DNA of 64,000 nucleotides, from contig NZ_AP014568.1 in NCBI RefSeq assembly GCF_000828895.1, positions 2,363,858-2,427,857 of the forward strand, given 5' to 3'. The notes beneath the pieces are model-generated. The model worked only from the letters and a program-made list of their open reading frames with translations, was not told where the DNA came from and searched no databases. Below, piece after piece: positions 55,161 through 63,333 of the stretch. How positions within the stretch are numbered: position 1 is the first letter of the stretch; the number at the start of each line of letters is the position of its first letter. The position numbers were made by a program, and so were the translations under genes. The stretch comes from Serpentinimonas raichei. GTDB lineage: Bacteria > Pseudomonadota > Gammaproteobacteria > Burkholderiales > Burkholderiaceae_C.

Positions 55161-55858
55161 GTAACTACCTTTTCGCCCCCCCGCCCGTCACCGCGCTGCC
55201 GATTTTGGGCAGCCCGCAGCACTTTCCCGTGAACCGGCTGTTTTTTGTCGGTCGCAACTACGCCGCGCACGCCGCTGAAATGGGTTTTACGGTGGACAAG
55301 GCGCGCGAGACGCCGTTTTATTTCACCAAGTCGGCCAGCGCGCTGACCCCGAGCGGCAGCACCCTGCCCTACCCGCCCGGCACGGCCAACTTCCACTACG
55401 AAGTCGAGCTGGTGGTGGCGCTGCACCGGCCCGGTTTTCGGGTGGCACCCGAGCAGGCGCACGAGCTGATTTACGGCTACGCGGTTGGGCTCGACATGAC
55501 GCGGCGCGACCTGCAACAGGCAGCGCGCGAGCTGGGCCGCCCGTGGGACTTGGGCAAGGACGTGGAGCACGGCGCGGTTTGCTCCGAGCTGCTGCCGCTG
55601 CCGGGGCAGGTGCTGGCACCTGCGGCGATCGGGCTGCAAGTGAATGGCCAGACGCGGCAATCGGCCCGCACCAATCAACTGATCTGGAGCATCCCCGAGC
55701 TGATCGCCGACTTGTCGCGCTTTTACCACTTGCAACCCGGCGACCTGATCTACACCGGCACCCCCGAGGGCGTGGGGCCGGTGCAGCCGGGCGACCAGTT
55801 GCGCGGCTGGGTCGAGGGGGTGGGCGAGCTGAGCGTGGCGATTGGGCCGGTGGCTTGA
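55157..55858 (+). CDS. Fumarylacetoacetate hydrolase (FAH) family protein
   Basis: 233 aa. It has FFVGRNYAAHAAEMG, the metal-binding HYEVELVVAL and VGLDMTRRDLQ, and a C-terminal PGDLIYTGTPEGVGPVQPGD. FAH-family enzymes hydrolyse or decarboxylate oxo-acids (fumarylpyruvate, oxaloacetate, 2-hydroxyhepta-diene-dioates); the exact substrate cannot be read. It is translationally coupled to the upstream ParE-like toxin by a 4-nt overlap, which is unusual for a metabolic gene. It ends one nt from the convergent dacB stop. Confidence 0.87.
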   Translation: MSNYLFAPPPVTALPILGSPQHFPVNRLFFVGRNYAAHAAEMGFTVDKARETPFYFTKSASALTPSGSTLPYPPGTANFHYEVELVVALHRPGFRVAPEQAHELIYGYAVGLDMTRRDLQQAARELGRPWDLGKDVEHGAVCSELLPLPGQVLAPAAIGLQVNGQTRQSARTNQLIWSIPELIADLSRFYHLQPGDLIYTGTPEGVGPVQPGDQLRGWVEGVGELSVAIGPVA

Positions 55859-55859
55859 A

Positions 55860-57446
55860 TCAGCGCTGCCGCGGGGCCGTTGCGCTGGCGGCCCACTGCA
55901 CCAGCGCATCGAGCGCCGGGCGGGTGGCGTGGGCGTTGGTGTGGTTGACCAGCGCCACCAGCACCAGCCGCGAGCCGTCGGGGCGGTGTACGTAGCCGGC
56001 CAGGGCTTGCACGTCGCGCAGGCTGCCGGTTTTGAGGTGCGCCAGCCCCGCACCCATGCGGCTGCGCCGCAGCGTGCCGTCGAGCCCGCTGGCCGGCAAC
56101 GAGGCCATCAGGTCGGGCATGGCGTGTGAGGCGTAGGCGTGTTGCAGCAGCCGCCCCAGCGCCAGCGCGGTGGCGCGGCCGTCGCGGCTCAGGCCCGAGC
56201 CGTTGCCCACTTGGGGCAGGGGCAGATCGGGGCCGAAGCGCGCCAGCCACCAGGGCTGCAGGCGCTGGCGCGAGCGCTCGAAAGTGGCGGCACCGTCGCC
56301 CTGGCTGAGCGCGAGCAGCAGGTGCTGGGCCATGACGTTGTTGCTGAACTTGTTGGCATCGCGCACCACTTCGGCCAGCGGGGGCGACTCGAACACCAGG
56401 CGTTCGGTGGCGCCGGCGGGCACGCTGCCTTCGCGCACGCGGCCATCGAGCCGGCCGCCACTGGCCAGCCACAGCGCCTGCACGGCGCGCTCGGCCATGC
56501 GGCGCGGCTCGGGGTGCGCCAGCGGCCAGTGGCGTACGCCGCAAGCGGCCGGGAAACCACCGCCAAAACGCGGCTGCAAGGGGTGGGTGAAATCGGCACG
56601 CAGGGCTGCGCGCCAGTCGCCGCAGGCGGCTGCGGCCTCTGTTGCATGGGCTGCGCTTGCACGATGGGCCGCTGGTGTAGCCTGTGCCGGTGTGGCGGGT
56701 AGGAGCGGCACCGTGGCCGGCATCTGCACCCCGGCCAGCGGTGGCTCGGCGCTGATGCGCGCCACGCCCGCCGCCACATCGGGGCTGAAGCGCAACACCT
56801 GAGCGCGAAAGTTGACCAGCAGCGCGTCTGGCCCGGCGTTGTAGGCGCGCAGCGGCTCGTCGTTGAAGGCGGCGGGATCGACTTCGGGCTCGGCAAAGGC
56901 GCTGCGGTCGAGCACGATGTCGCCCGCAATGCGCTCGATGCCCAGCGCCTGCACCCGGTGCAGCAGCAGCCAGAGTTTTTCGGTTACCAAGGTTGGGTCG
57001 CCGCCGCCGCGCAGGTAGAGGTTGCCGTGCAGCACGCCGTCGCGCAGGGTGCCGCTGCTATAGACCTCGGTGCGCCAGACGTGGCCGGGGCCGAGCAGCT
57101 CCAGCGCCGCCAGGCTGGTGACCAATTTAAGGGCGGAAGCGGGGTTGAAGGGCTCGGTGTGCTGCTGCGCCAGCCAGGGCGCGGCACCGGGCTGCGCCGG
57201 GGCCACAAACAGCGCCAGCGCCTCGGGCGGCACGGCGGCGGCGCGCAGCGCGTTGGCCACGGTGGGGGGCAGGGTGGTGGTGGCGCTGCTGAGGGTGGTG
57301 CTGGCGTTGGGTGGGCTGGTGGAGGCTGCTGGGTGGGCTGATGTGGGCGCCGCCCACGCTAGGCTGCTGCACAGCAGCAGGCCCAGACCCAGGGCCAGCG
57401 GGTGCTGCTGGGGCCAAACGGTGCGGGGGGTGGTCAAGGGTGGCAT
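55860..57446 (-). CDS. dacB: D-alanyl-D-alanine carboxypeptidase/endopeptidase (PBP4 family)
   Basis: A 528-aa periplasmic penicillin-binding protein with a signal peptide (LGLGLLLCSSLAWA). The three active-site motifs are present: SxxK in NPASALKLVT, SxN in KFSNNVMAQ and KTG in HLKTGSL. PBP4 (class C) enzymes trim peptidoglycan cross-links. A Ser/Thr/Pro-rich stretch after the signal peptide and an Ala-rich insert (around 255-285) are peculiar to this protein. It is convergent with the FAH gene. Confidence 0.93.
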   Translation of the reverse strand: MPPLTTPRTVWPQQHPLALGLGLLLCSSLAWAAPTSAHPAASTSPPNASTTLSSATTTLPPTVANALRAAAVPPEALALFVAPAQPGAAPWLAQQHTEPFNPASALKLVTSLAALELLGPGHVWRTEVYSSGTLRDGVLHGNLYLRGGGDPTLVTEKLWLLLHRVQALGIERIAGDIVLDRSAFAEPEVDPAAFNDEPLRAYNAGPDALLVNFRAQVLRFSPDVAAGVARISAEPPLAGVQMPATVPLLPATPAQATPAAHRASAAHATEAAAACGDWRAALRADFTHPLQPRFGGGFPAACGVRHWPLAHPEPRRMAERAVQALWLASGGRLDGRVREGSVPAGATERLVFESPPLAEVVRDANKFSNNVMAQHLLLALSQGDGAATFERSRQRLQPWWLARFGPDLPLPQVGNGSGLSRDGRATALALGRLLQHAYASHAMPDLMASLPASGLDGTLRRSRMGAGLAHLKTGSLRDVQALAGYVHRPDGSRLVLVALVNHTNAHATRPALDALVQWAASATAPRQR

Positions 57447-57580
57447 GGTGCATTCTTCCCGGATCGTGCATTGAGAACGCCCGCATTTCGCGTCCTAGGG
57501 TGCCGATGCGAGACGGAAGTCGGTGCGCGAGTCTGGGGGCAAATTAGGGTGGCTTTGGCAATCCCATGCACATGGCTGAA

Positions 57581-57838
57581 TCAGACTTGATCCAGCACGA
57601 CCCGACGGCGCGACCGACCTCGGTTCGGCAACACCATATCCGCGCGGGCGTGATCGGAAAGCAGCAGCTGCTTGAGAGTGGGGCGGGCCGTGGCCTGCAA
57701 GCGCTGCCACTGCCCAATGGGTACCAAAACGGCCGCTTGCGCACCCCTTTGGGTCACGATTTGCGGCCCCTCGTCCAAGCAGGCCTGGAGTAAATCGTTG
57801 AATCGCGCTTGGGCATCCTGAACCGGCCACGTATGCAT
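57581..57838 (-). CDS. Orphan Phd/YefM-family antitoxin
   Basis: 85 aa: MHTWPVQDAQARFNDLLQACLDEGPQIVTQRGAQAAVLVPIGQWQRL is a typical Phd/YefM DNA-binding fold, with a basic C-terminal tail (RGRSRRR). These antitoxins are normally followed by a PIN, Doc or YoeB toxin. Downstream (57580-57447) I find only a very short frame and no such toxin, so it is either solitary or the remains of a module. AAGAGG gives a good ribosome-binding site. Confidence 0.8.
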   Translation of the reverse strand: MHTWPVQDAQARFNDLLQACLDEGPQIVTQRGAQAAVLVPIGQWQRLQATARPTLKQLLLSDHARADMVLPNRGRSRRRVVLDQV

Positions 57839-57972
57839 AGGGCACCTCTTGGTAACAGCACACTGCCAGTTTAGCAGCTACCCCGTTGAATCGGCACCAT
57901 GGCACCATGGCACCCGCACAAGGCCAGCGCCGCCCAAGCGGCAGGGCCGATCAGGCAGGATAATCGAAAGCC

Positions 57973-58848
57973 ATGAACCCGCCTAGCTACACTTCGCCCG
58001 CCTGCCCGCCCAGACCGGCGGCGCGGCGCGTGCTGGCGATCGAGACCAGCACCGAGCGCCTGAGCGTGGCGCTGGGCCCGGCCGGTGGCGCGGCGCTGGC
58101 GGCCTACGAGGGCGAAGGCGGTGCACAGGCTTCGGCCACGCTGCTGCCGCGCCTGCTGGAGCTGCTGCAGGGCTTGGGTTGGCGTTTGGCGGAGCTCGAT
58201 GCGATCGCTTTTGGCCAGGGGCCGGGGGCTTTTACCGGCTTGCGCAGCGCCTGCGCGGTGGTGCAGGGGCTGGCGCTGGCGGCGCGCCCGGGCGGGGTGC
58301 CGGTGCTGCCCATCAGCACCTTGCTGGCGCTGGGCGACGAGGGCTGGCACACTGGATGCGCCCGGGGGCTGTGGAGCGGGGCTGTGCCAAGGGCTTTGCT
58401 AGGGCAAGGGCAGGCCCGGCCTACCCGCTTGGTGGCGGCGCTGGATGCGCGCATGGGCGAGCTCTACGTGGCCGAGCTGCGTTGGCGCGGTGGGTCGGCG
58501 GGCGACGCAGGCTGGCGCCTAGAGGGGGCACCGCGCCTGTGCGCGCCCGAAGCGCTGCCGCTGGAGTGGCTGCAAGACGAAGCCGGCGCAGCCACCTGGC
58601 TGGTGAGCAACGCGCTTGAAACCTATGCCGAGCGCTTGCCGCTGCCGTGGCGCACGGCGCCGCAGGTGCCGGCCTGGCCGAGCGCGGCGGCGCTGCTGCG
58701 GCTGGCGGGCTGGCATTGGGCGGCGGGGCTGGCGGTGGCGGCCGAGCAGGCGCAGCCGCTGTATGTGCGCGACCAAGTCGCGCTCACCACCGCCGAGCGC
58801 GCGGCCTTGCAGGCGCAGCGCCTGGCTGCGCAGCCGGGGCCGCCATGA
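57973..58848 (+). CDS. tsaB: tRNA t6A biosynthesis protein TsaB
   Basis: A 291-aa ASKHA-fold partner of TsaD in t6A37 formation. It has VLAIETSTERLSVAL near the N-terminus and GQGPGAFTGLRSACAVVQGLALA, then LVAALDARMGELYVAEL. It is longer than E. coli TsaB (about 230 aa), mainly by an N-terminal ~18 residues and an insert around 120-140. Its stop overlaps rimI by four nt, a common pairing in proteobacteria. Confidence 0.92.
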   Translation: MNPPSYTSPACPPRPAARRVLAIETSTERLSVALGPAGGAALAAYEGEGGAQASATLLPRLLELLQGLGWRLAELDAIAFGQGPGAFTGLRSACAVVQGLALAARPGGVPVLPISTLLALGDEGWHTGCARGLWSGAVPRALLGQGQARPTRLVAALDARMGELYVAELRWRGGSAGDAGWRLEGAPRLCAPEALPLEWLQDEAGAATWLVSNALETYAERLPLPWRTAPQVPAWPSAAALLRLAGWHWAAGLAVAAEQAQPLYVRDQVALTTAERAALQAQRLAAQPGPP

Positions 58849-59405
58849 GCCACGCTGCGCCGCCGGGCTGGCACTGGGCCCCCATGCAAGCCGAGCACCT
58901 AGAGGCCGTGTGCGCACTCGAGCGCCGCGCCCATGCGCACCCGTGGAGCGAGCGCCAGTTTGCCGAGGCCCTGCAAGCCGGGCACAGTGCGCAACTGCTG
59001 CTTCGGACTGCGGCGAGCCCACCAGATAATCTGCCCGACCCGGAGGATTTCACCCTGCCCGACGGCCGCCTGCTGCTGGGCTACTGGGTGGCGCAAGCGG
59101 TGCTCGACGAGGTGCATCTGCACAACCTGGCCACGGCGCGCCCGCGCCAGGGTTGGGGCCGTTTGCTGCTGCAGCGGCTGATTGAAAGCGCCGAGGCCCA
59201 AGGGGCGCAAACGCTGTGGCTGGAAGTGCGTGCCAGCAACCAGCCCGCGCGGGCGCTCTACCAGCAGGCCGGTTTTGCAACCGTGGCGACGCGAAGCGGC
59301 TACTACCCGGCCGAGGGCGGCGGCCGCGAAGACGCGCTGCTGCTGCGCCGCTGCCTGCATGCGCTGCCCGTGGCCACACCGCCCGCACAGTCGGAGCCCG
59401 CATGA
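58845..59405 (+). CDS. rimI: Ribosomal-protein-S18-alanine N-acetyltransferase
   Basis: A 186-aa GNAT acetyltransferase. ALERRAHAHPWSERQFAEAL is at the start, VHLHNLATARPRQGWGRLLLQRLIESA covers the acetyl-CoA pyrophosphate loop, and WLEVRASNQPARALYQQAGFATVATRSGYYP is the RimI C-terminal block (read in parts). It acetylates the N-terminus of S18. It lies between tsaB and the uracil-DNA glycosylase gene with 4-nt overlaps on both sides. Confidence 0.92.
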   Translation: MSHAAPPGWHWAPMQAEHLEAVCALERRAHAHPWSERQFAEALQAGHSAQLLLRTAASPPDNLPDPEDFTLPDGRLLLGYWVAQAVLDEVHLHNLATARPRQGWGRLLLQRLIESAEAQGAQTLWLEVRASNQPARALYQQAGFATVATRSGYYPAEGGGREDALLLRRCLHALPVATPPAQSEPA

Positions 59406-60310
59406 GCGCCCCCGCACCCGACCCTGCCCCCGCACTGGCCGCCACCCTGGTTGCCCCGGCGCGGCCCCGGCTGAGCCCGCGCCAGAGCGCCATGCTGGCC
59501 GAGATGGGCGTGCGGCCGTGGTGGCAAACCGCAGCCAAAGCCGCACCCGGACCCACTGCAGCGGCGCCAGCGCCCGCACGCCGCGCCGAGCCTGCAGCGC
59601 GTGCTGCTGCGGCGCCAGCCCTCCCGGTGGCCGCCACCTCCAGCGCCCCGGCAACCGCCGCCCTTGCCCCCCACACGAGGCCCGCGTTCCCTGCAACCGC
59701 CCCCGCCCCCGACTGGGACGCACTGGAGCAGCAAATCCGCGACTGCCAGCGCTGCCCCTTGGGCGCGCAGCGCCAGTGCGCCGTGCCCGGCATGGGCGAC
59801 CGGCGGCCGGACTGGCTGCTGGTGGGCGAAGCGCCGGGCGAGGAAGAAGACCGCCAGGGCTTGCCTTTTGTGGGCCGCGCCGGGCAGTTGCTCGACCGCA
59901 TGCTGGCGGCGCTGCAGCTGCAGCGCGAGCAGCGCGTCTATATCGCCAACGTGATCAAATGCCGACCGCCACAGAACCGCAACCCGGCCGCGGACGAAAT
60001 CGCCCACTGCACGCCCTATCTGCTGCGCCAGGTGGATCTGCTGCAGCCCAAAATCGTGCTGGCGCTGGGGCGTTTTGCGGCCCAGACCCTGCTGGCCGAG
60101 GGCGGCTGCCTGAGCGCCGAGGCGCTGCGCGAGCTGCCGCTGGGCAAGCTGCGCGGGCGCGTCTATCAGGCCAGGCTGGCGGGGCGGGTGCTGCCGCTGG
60201 TCGTCACCTACCACCCGGCCTATCTGCTGCGCAGCCCGGCCGACAAGGCGCGCGCCTGGGCCGACTTGTGCCTAGCGGCCGAGGCGCTGGAGCAAAGCCC
60301 CAGCCCCTGA
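59402..60310 (+). CDS. Type-4 (Fe-S) uracil-DNA glycosylase
   Basis: 302 aa. After a ~100-residue Ala/Pro-rich N-terminus comes the family-4 UDG domain. Four Cys that should hold a [4Fe-4S] cluster are at CQRC, KCRPP and HCTPYL. The active-site loops are GEAPGEEEDRQGLPFVGRAGQLLD (start shown) and TYHPAYLLR. It removes uracil from DNA as the start of base-excision repair. It is the third gene of tsaB-rimI-udg, linked by an ATGA overlap, and convergent with the peptide-importer operon. Confidence 0.92.
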   Translation: MSAPAPDPAPALAATLVAPARPRLSPRQSAMLAEMGVRPWWQTAAKAAPGPTAAAPAPARRAEPAARAAAAPALPVAATSSAPATAALAPHTRPAFPATAPAPDWDALEQQIRDCQRCPLGAQRQCAVPGMGDRRPDWLLVGEAPGEEEDRQGLPFVGRAGQLLDRMLAALQLQREQRVYIANVIKCRPPQNRNPAADEIAHCTPYLLRQVDLLQPKIVLALGRFAAQTLLAEGGCLSAEALRELPLGKLRGRVYQARLAGRVLPLVVTYHPAYLLRSPADKARAWADLCLAAEALEQSPSP

Positions 60311-60335
60311 GCCGCTGCCCGCCGCCAAGCCGGAT

Positions 60336-61388
60336 TCAAAGCCGCCCTTCCTCCACCGCATGGCAGGCCACGCGGATGCCGTCTAGGCTTTGCAGCACCG
60401 GGCGTTCGCTGCTGCAGCGGCTGTTGGCCGCCGGGCAGCGCGGGTGAAAGGCGCAGCCGCTGGGCGGGTTGAGCGGGTTGGGCACCTCGCCCTGCACCGG
60501 GGTGCGCGCGCGCCCGGTGTGGTGCAGCTTGGGGATGGCCTCCAGCAGCATGCGCGTGTAGGGGTGGCGCGGCTGGGCAAACAAAGCCTGCTTGGGGGCC
60601 AGCTCCACCAGCCGCCCGAGGTACATCACGCCCACGTGGTCGCTCACATGGCGCACCACCGCCAGGTTGTGGCTGATGAAGAGGTAGGTCAGGCCCTGCT
60701 GGCGTTGCAGGTCTTTCATGATGTTGAGCACCTGCGCCTGCACGCTCACATCGAGCGCCGAGGTGGGCTCGTCGCAGACCAGAAACTCGGGCTGCGTGGC
60801 CAGCGCGCGCGCAATTGAGATGCGCTGGCGCTGCCCGCCCGAGAACTGGTGCGGAAACTTGACCCGGTCCAGCGGGCTCAGGCCCACCGACTGCAGCAAC
60901 TCGGCCACGCGCGCCTGCAGCGCCTGCGCATCGCTGAGCAGGCCGTGTTCGCGCAAGGGCTCGGCCACGATGTCGGCCACGCGCCAGCGCGGGTTCAGGC
61001 TGGCGTAGGGGTCTTGGAAGATCATCTGGATGTGGCGCCGGATGCCCCGGCCGCTGCGGCTGCGGTAGGCGGCGTGCGCGTCTTGGCCGGCGAACTCGAA
61101 GCGCCCGCGCGAGGGCGGGTACAGCCCCACCAGCAGGCGCGCCACGGTGCTTTTGCCGCAACCCGATTCGCCCACCAGCGCCAGCGTCTGGCCGCGCTCG
61201 ATCTCGAAGCTCACGCCATCGACGGCGTGCAGCAACTGCCTCGGTTTGCGCTCCAGCACGCGGTTCAGCCAAGGGGCGGACACGTCGAAGGTGCGCGCCA
61301 GATCGACGGCGCGCACCAGCGGCGGCGTGGCAGCGGGTGTGGGGCCCAAGGCAGCAGAAGCCGGGGCACTGGCAGCGAGGGCGCTCAT
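60336..61388 (-). CDS. dppF: Peptide ABC importer ATP-binding protein, DppF type
   Basis: A 350-aa ATPase subunit: Walker [11 protein letters not shown]-loop [13 protein letters not shown], signature [15 protein letters not shown], Walker [13 protein letters not shown], and switch ISHNLAVV. The C-terminal oligopeptide-transporter block has [13 protein letters not shown]. The ATG overlaps the end of the dppD-type gene by four nt. It powers uptake of di/oligopeptides with the membrane proteins encoded upstream; the binding protein is not in the window, so dipeptide versus oligopeptide or nickel specificity is open. Confidence 0.9.
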   Translation of the reverse strand: MSALAASAPASAALGPTPAATPPLVRAVDLARTFDVSAPWLNRVLERKPRQLLHAVDGVSFEIERGQTLALVGESGCGKSTVARLLVGLYPPSRGRFEFAGQDAHAAYRSRSGRGIRRHIQMIFQDPYASLNPRWRVADIVAEPLREHGLLSDAQALQARVAELLQSVGLSPLDRVKFPHQFSGGQRQRISIARALATQPEFLVCDEPTSALDVSVQAQVLNIMKDLQRQQGLTYLFISHNLAVVRHVSDHVGVMYLGRLVELAPKQALFAQPRHPYTRMLLEAIPKLHHTGRARTPVQGEVPNPLNPPSGCAFHPRCPAANSRCSSERPVLQSLDGIRVACHAVEEGRL

Positions 61389-62389
61389 GACTGTGCCTCC
61401 GGCAGGGCGGCGGCGAGAGGGGCGCTGGTGGAACTGGGCAGGAGCCAGCAGGCGGCTTGGGTAGTGGCAGCGGGCATGAGTTCGGGGCGCTCTTGGTGGC
61501 AGCGCGCAAAAACCTGGCGGCAGCGCGGGTTGAAGGCGCAACCGGGTGGGATGGCGTTTAGGCGCGGCATGGCACCGTCGATCTGGTGCAGGCGCGCGCG
61601 CTCGATCTCGATGTCGGGGATGCAGCTCATCAGGCCCTGGGTGTAGGGGTGCGCGGCGGCGTGGATGACCTCGCGCACCGGCCCGATTTCGGCGATGCGC
61701 CCGGCGTACATCACGGCCACGCGGTCGCAGGTTTCGGCGATCACGCCCATGTCGTGCGTGATCAGCATCACGGCGGCCCCGTGCTTTTTGCAGACCGACT
61801 TGAGCAGGTTGATGATCTGCGCCTGGATCGAGACGTCGAGCGCGGTGGTGGGCTCGTCGGCCACGATCAGCTTGGGCTCGGCCGCCAGCGCCAGCGCGAT
61901 CACCACGCGCTGGCGCATACCGCCCGAGAACTGGTGCGGGTAGTGGTCGATGCGCTCTTGCGCCGCCGGAATGCCGGTTTCTTGCAGCAGCTCGATGGCG
62001 CGCCGGCGCGCCTGCGCGTGCGACAGCGGCAGGTGCGTGGTGATGGTTTCGATCAACTGGCGCCCGATCGAGTAGAGCGGGTTGAGCGAGGTCAGCGGGT
62101 CTTGAAAAATGGCGCCGATGCGGCGCCCGCGTATGCGCCGCATTTGCGCCGGTGGCAGGTTGTCGATGCGCTCGCCTTCGAGCAGAATCTGGCCGCTGGC
62201 GATGCGCCCGGGCGGCTCCAGCAAGCCGATGATGGCGGCCCCAGTGAGCGATTTGCCGGCCCCCGATTCGCCCACCACACCCAGGATTTCGCCGGGTGCG
62301 ATCTCGAACGAGAGCTGGTCGAGGGCGCGCAGGGTGCCGTGGCGGCCGGGAAACTCGACCACCAGATTTTGGACTTGTAACAGGCTCAT
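61385..62389 (-). CDS. dppD: Peptide ABC importer ATP-binding protein, DppD type
   Basis: 334 aa: Walker A GESGAGKSLT, Q-loop IFQDPLTSLNPLY, signature FSGGMRQRVVIALAL, Walker B LIVADEPTTALD, switch ITHDMGVIAE, and the C-terminal IPPGCAFNPRC block. It pairs with the DppF-type subunit to form the ATPase dimer. It begins 13 nt after the dppC-type stop. Confidence 0.92.
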   Translation of the reverse strand: MSLLQVQNLVVEFPGRHGTLRALDQLSFEIAPGEILGVVGESGAGKSLTGAAIIGLLEPPGRIASGQILLEGERIDNLPPAQMRRIRGRRIGAIFQDPLTSLNPLYSIGRQLIETITTHLPLSHAQARRRAIELLQETGIPAAQERIDHYPHQFSGGMRQRVVIALALAAEPKLIVADEPTTALDVSIQAQIINLLKSVCKKHGAAVMLITHDMGVIAETCDRVAVMYAGRIAEIGPVREVIHAAAHPYTQGLMSCIPDIEIERARLHQIDGAMPRLNAIPPGCAFNPRCRQVFARCHQERPELMPAATTQAACWLLPSSTSAPLAAALPEAQS

Positions 62390-62402
62390 GGCAGACCTCG
62401 AT

Positions 62403-63314
62403 TCAGCGCAGGCGCGGGTTGAGCGCGTCGCGCAACCAGTCGCCCAGCAGGTTCACGCTCAGGGCGATCAGCACCAGCAGCAGGCCGGGGAAGATGGTGA
62501 TCCACCACTCGCCCGAAAACAGGTAGTCGTTGCCGATGCGGATCAGGGTGCCCAGCGAGGGCGAAGTGGGCGGCGCACCCACGCCCAGGAACGACAAGGT
62601 GGCCTCGGTGATGATGGCGGTAGCCACCTGGATGGTGGCCAGCACCAGCACCGGCCCGAGCACGTTGGGCAGCACATGGCGGCGCATGATGGCCAGCGAC
62701 GAGACGCCGATCACGCGCGCGGCCTGCACGTATTCCTTCTGCCGCTCGACCATGGTGGAGCCGCGCACGGTGCGCGCGTACTGCACCCAGCCGGTGAGGG
62801 TGATGGCGGCGATCAGCACCCCAAAGGCCAGCGCCTCGGGCGCGTTGGGGAAGAGCGCGTGGCCGATGCCGGCGATCAAGAGCGCGATCAAAATGGCGGG
62901 AAACGAGAGCATCACGTCGCACAGCCGCATCAGCAGGGCATCGACCCAGCCGCCCAGGTAGCCCGCCAGCAGGCCGAGCGTGACGCCCAGCAGCACCGAC
63001 AGCAGCACCGAAACCAGCCCCACAAAGAGCGAGATGCGGGCGCCGTAGATCAGCGCCGAGAGGATGTCGCGCCCCTGGTCGTCGGTGCCGAGCAGGAAAG
63101 TCCACTGCCCGTCGGGGTACCAGGCCGGCGGCAGGCGCGCGTTGCTCAAGTCCAGCGTGGCCAGATCGAAGGGGTTGTGCGGCGCAACCCAGGGCGCAAA
63201 CAGCGCCGCCAGGCCGCACACCAGCGCAATGGCGGCGGCCACCAGCGCCGCCGGTGAGGTGCGAAAGCTGTGCCCGACGTCGCTGTCGAGCCACTTGAAA
63301 AGGGTGGATTTCAT
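62403..63314 (-). CDS. dppC: Peptide ABC importer permease, DppC type
   Basis: 303 aa. The cytoplasmic N-terminus is followed by six membrane helices and the EAA coupling loop (EYVQAARVIGVSSLAIMRRHVLPN). The N-terminal LLGTDDQGRDILSALIYGARISL is typical of DppC/OppC. The ATG at 63314 is preceded by seven C residues and no clear Shine-Dalgarno sequence; a frame extension to 63428 would overlap dppB. Confidence 0.9.
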   Translation of the reverse strand: MKSTLFKWLDSDVGHSFRTSPAALVAAAIALVCGLAALFAPWVAPHNPFDLATLDLSNARLPPAWYPDGQWTFLLGTDDQGRDILSALIYGARISLFVGLVSVLLSVLLGVTLGLLAGYLGGWVDALLMRLCDVMLSFPAILIALLIAGIGHALFPNAPEALAFGVLIAAITLTGWVQYARTVRGSTMVERQKEYVQAARVIGVSSLAIMRRHVLPNVLGPVLVLATIQVATAIITEATLSFLGVGAPPTSPSLGTLIRIGNDYLFSGEWWITIFPGLLLVLIALSVNLLGDWLRDALNPRLR

Positions 63315-63333
63315 GGGGGGGCTGCAATCGGGT

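Noticed and set aside
57495..57744. Small minus-strand frames downstream of and overlapping the Phd gene as its missing toxin
   Set aside because: They mostly read the antitoxin in another frame and show no PIN, Doc or YoeB motif.
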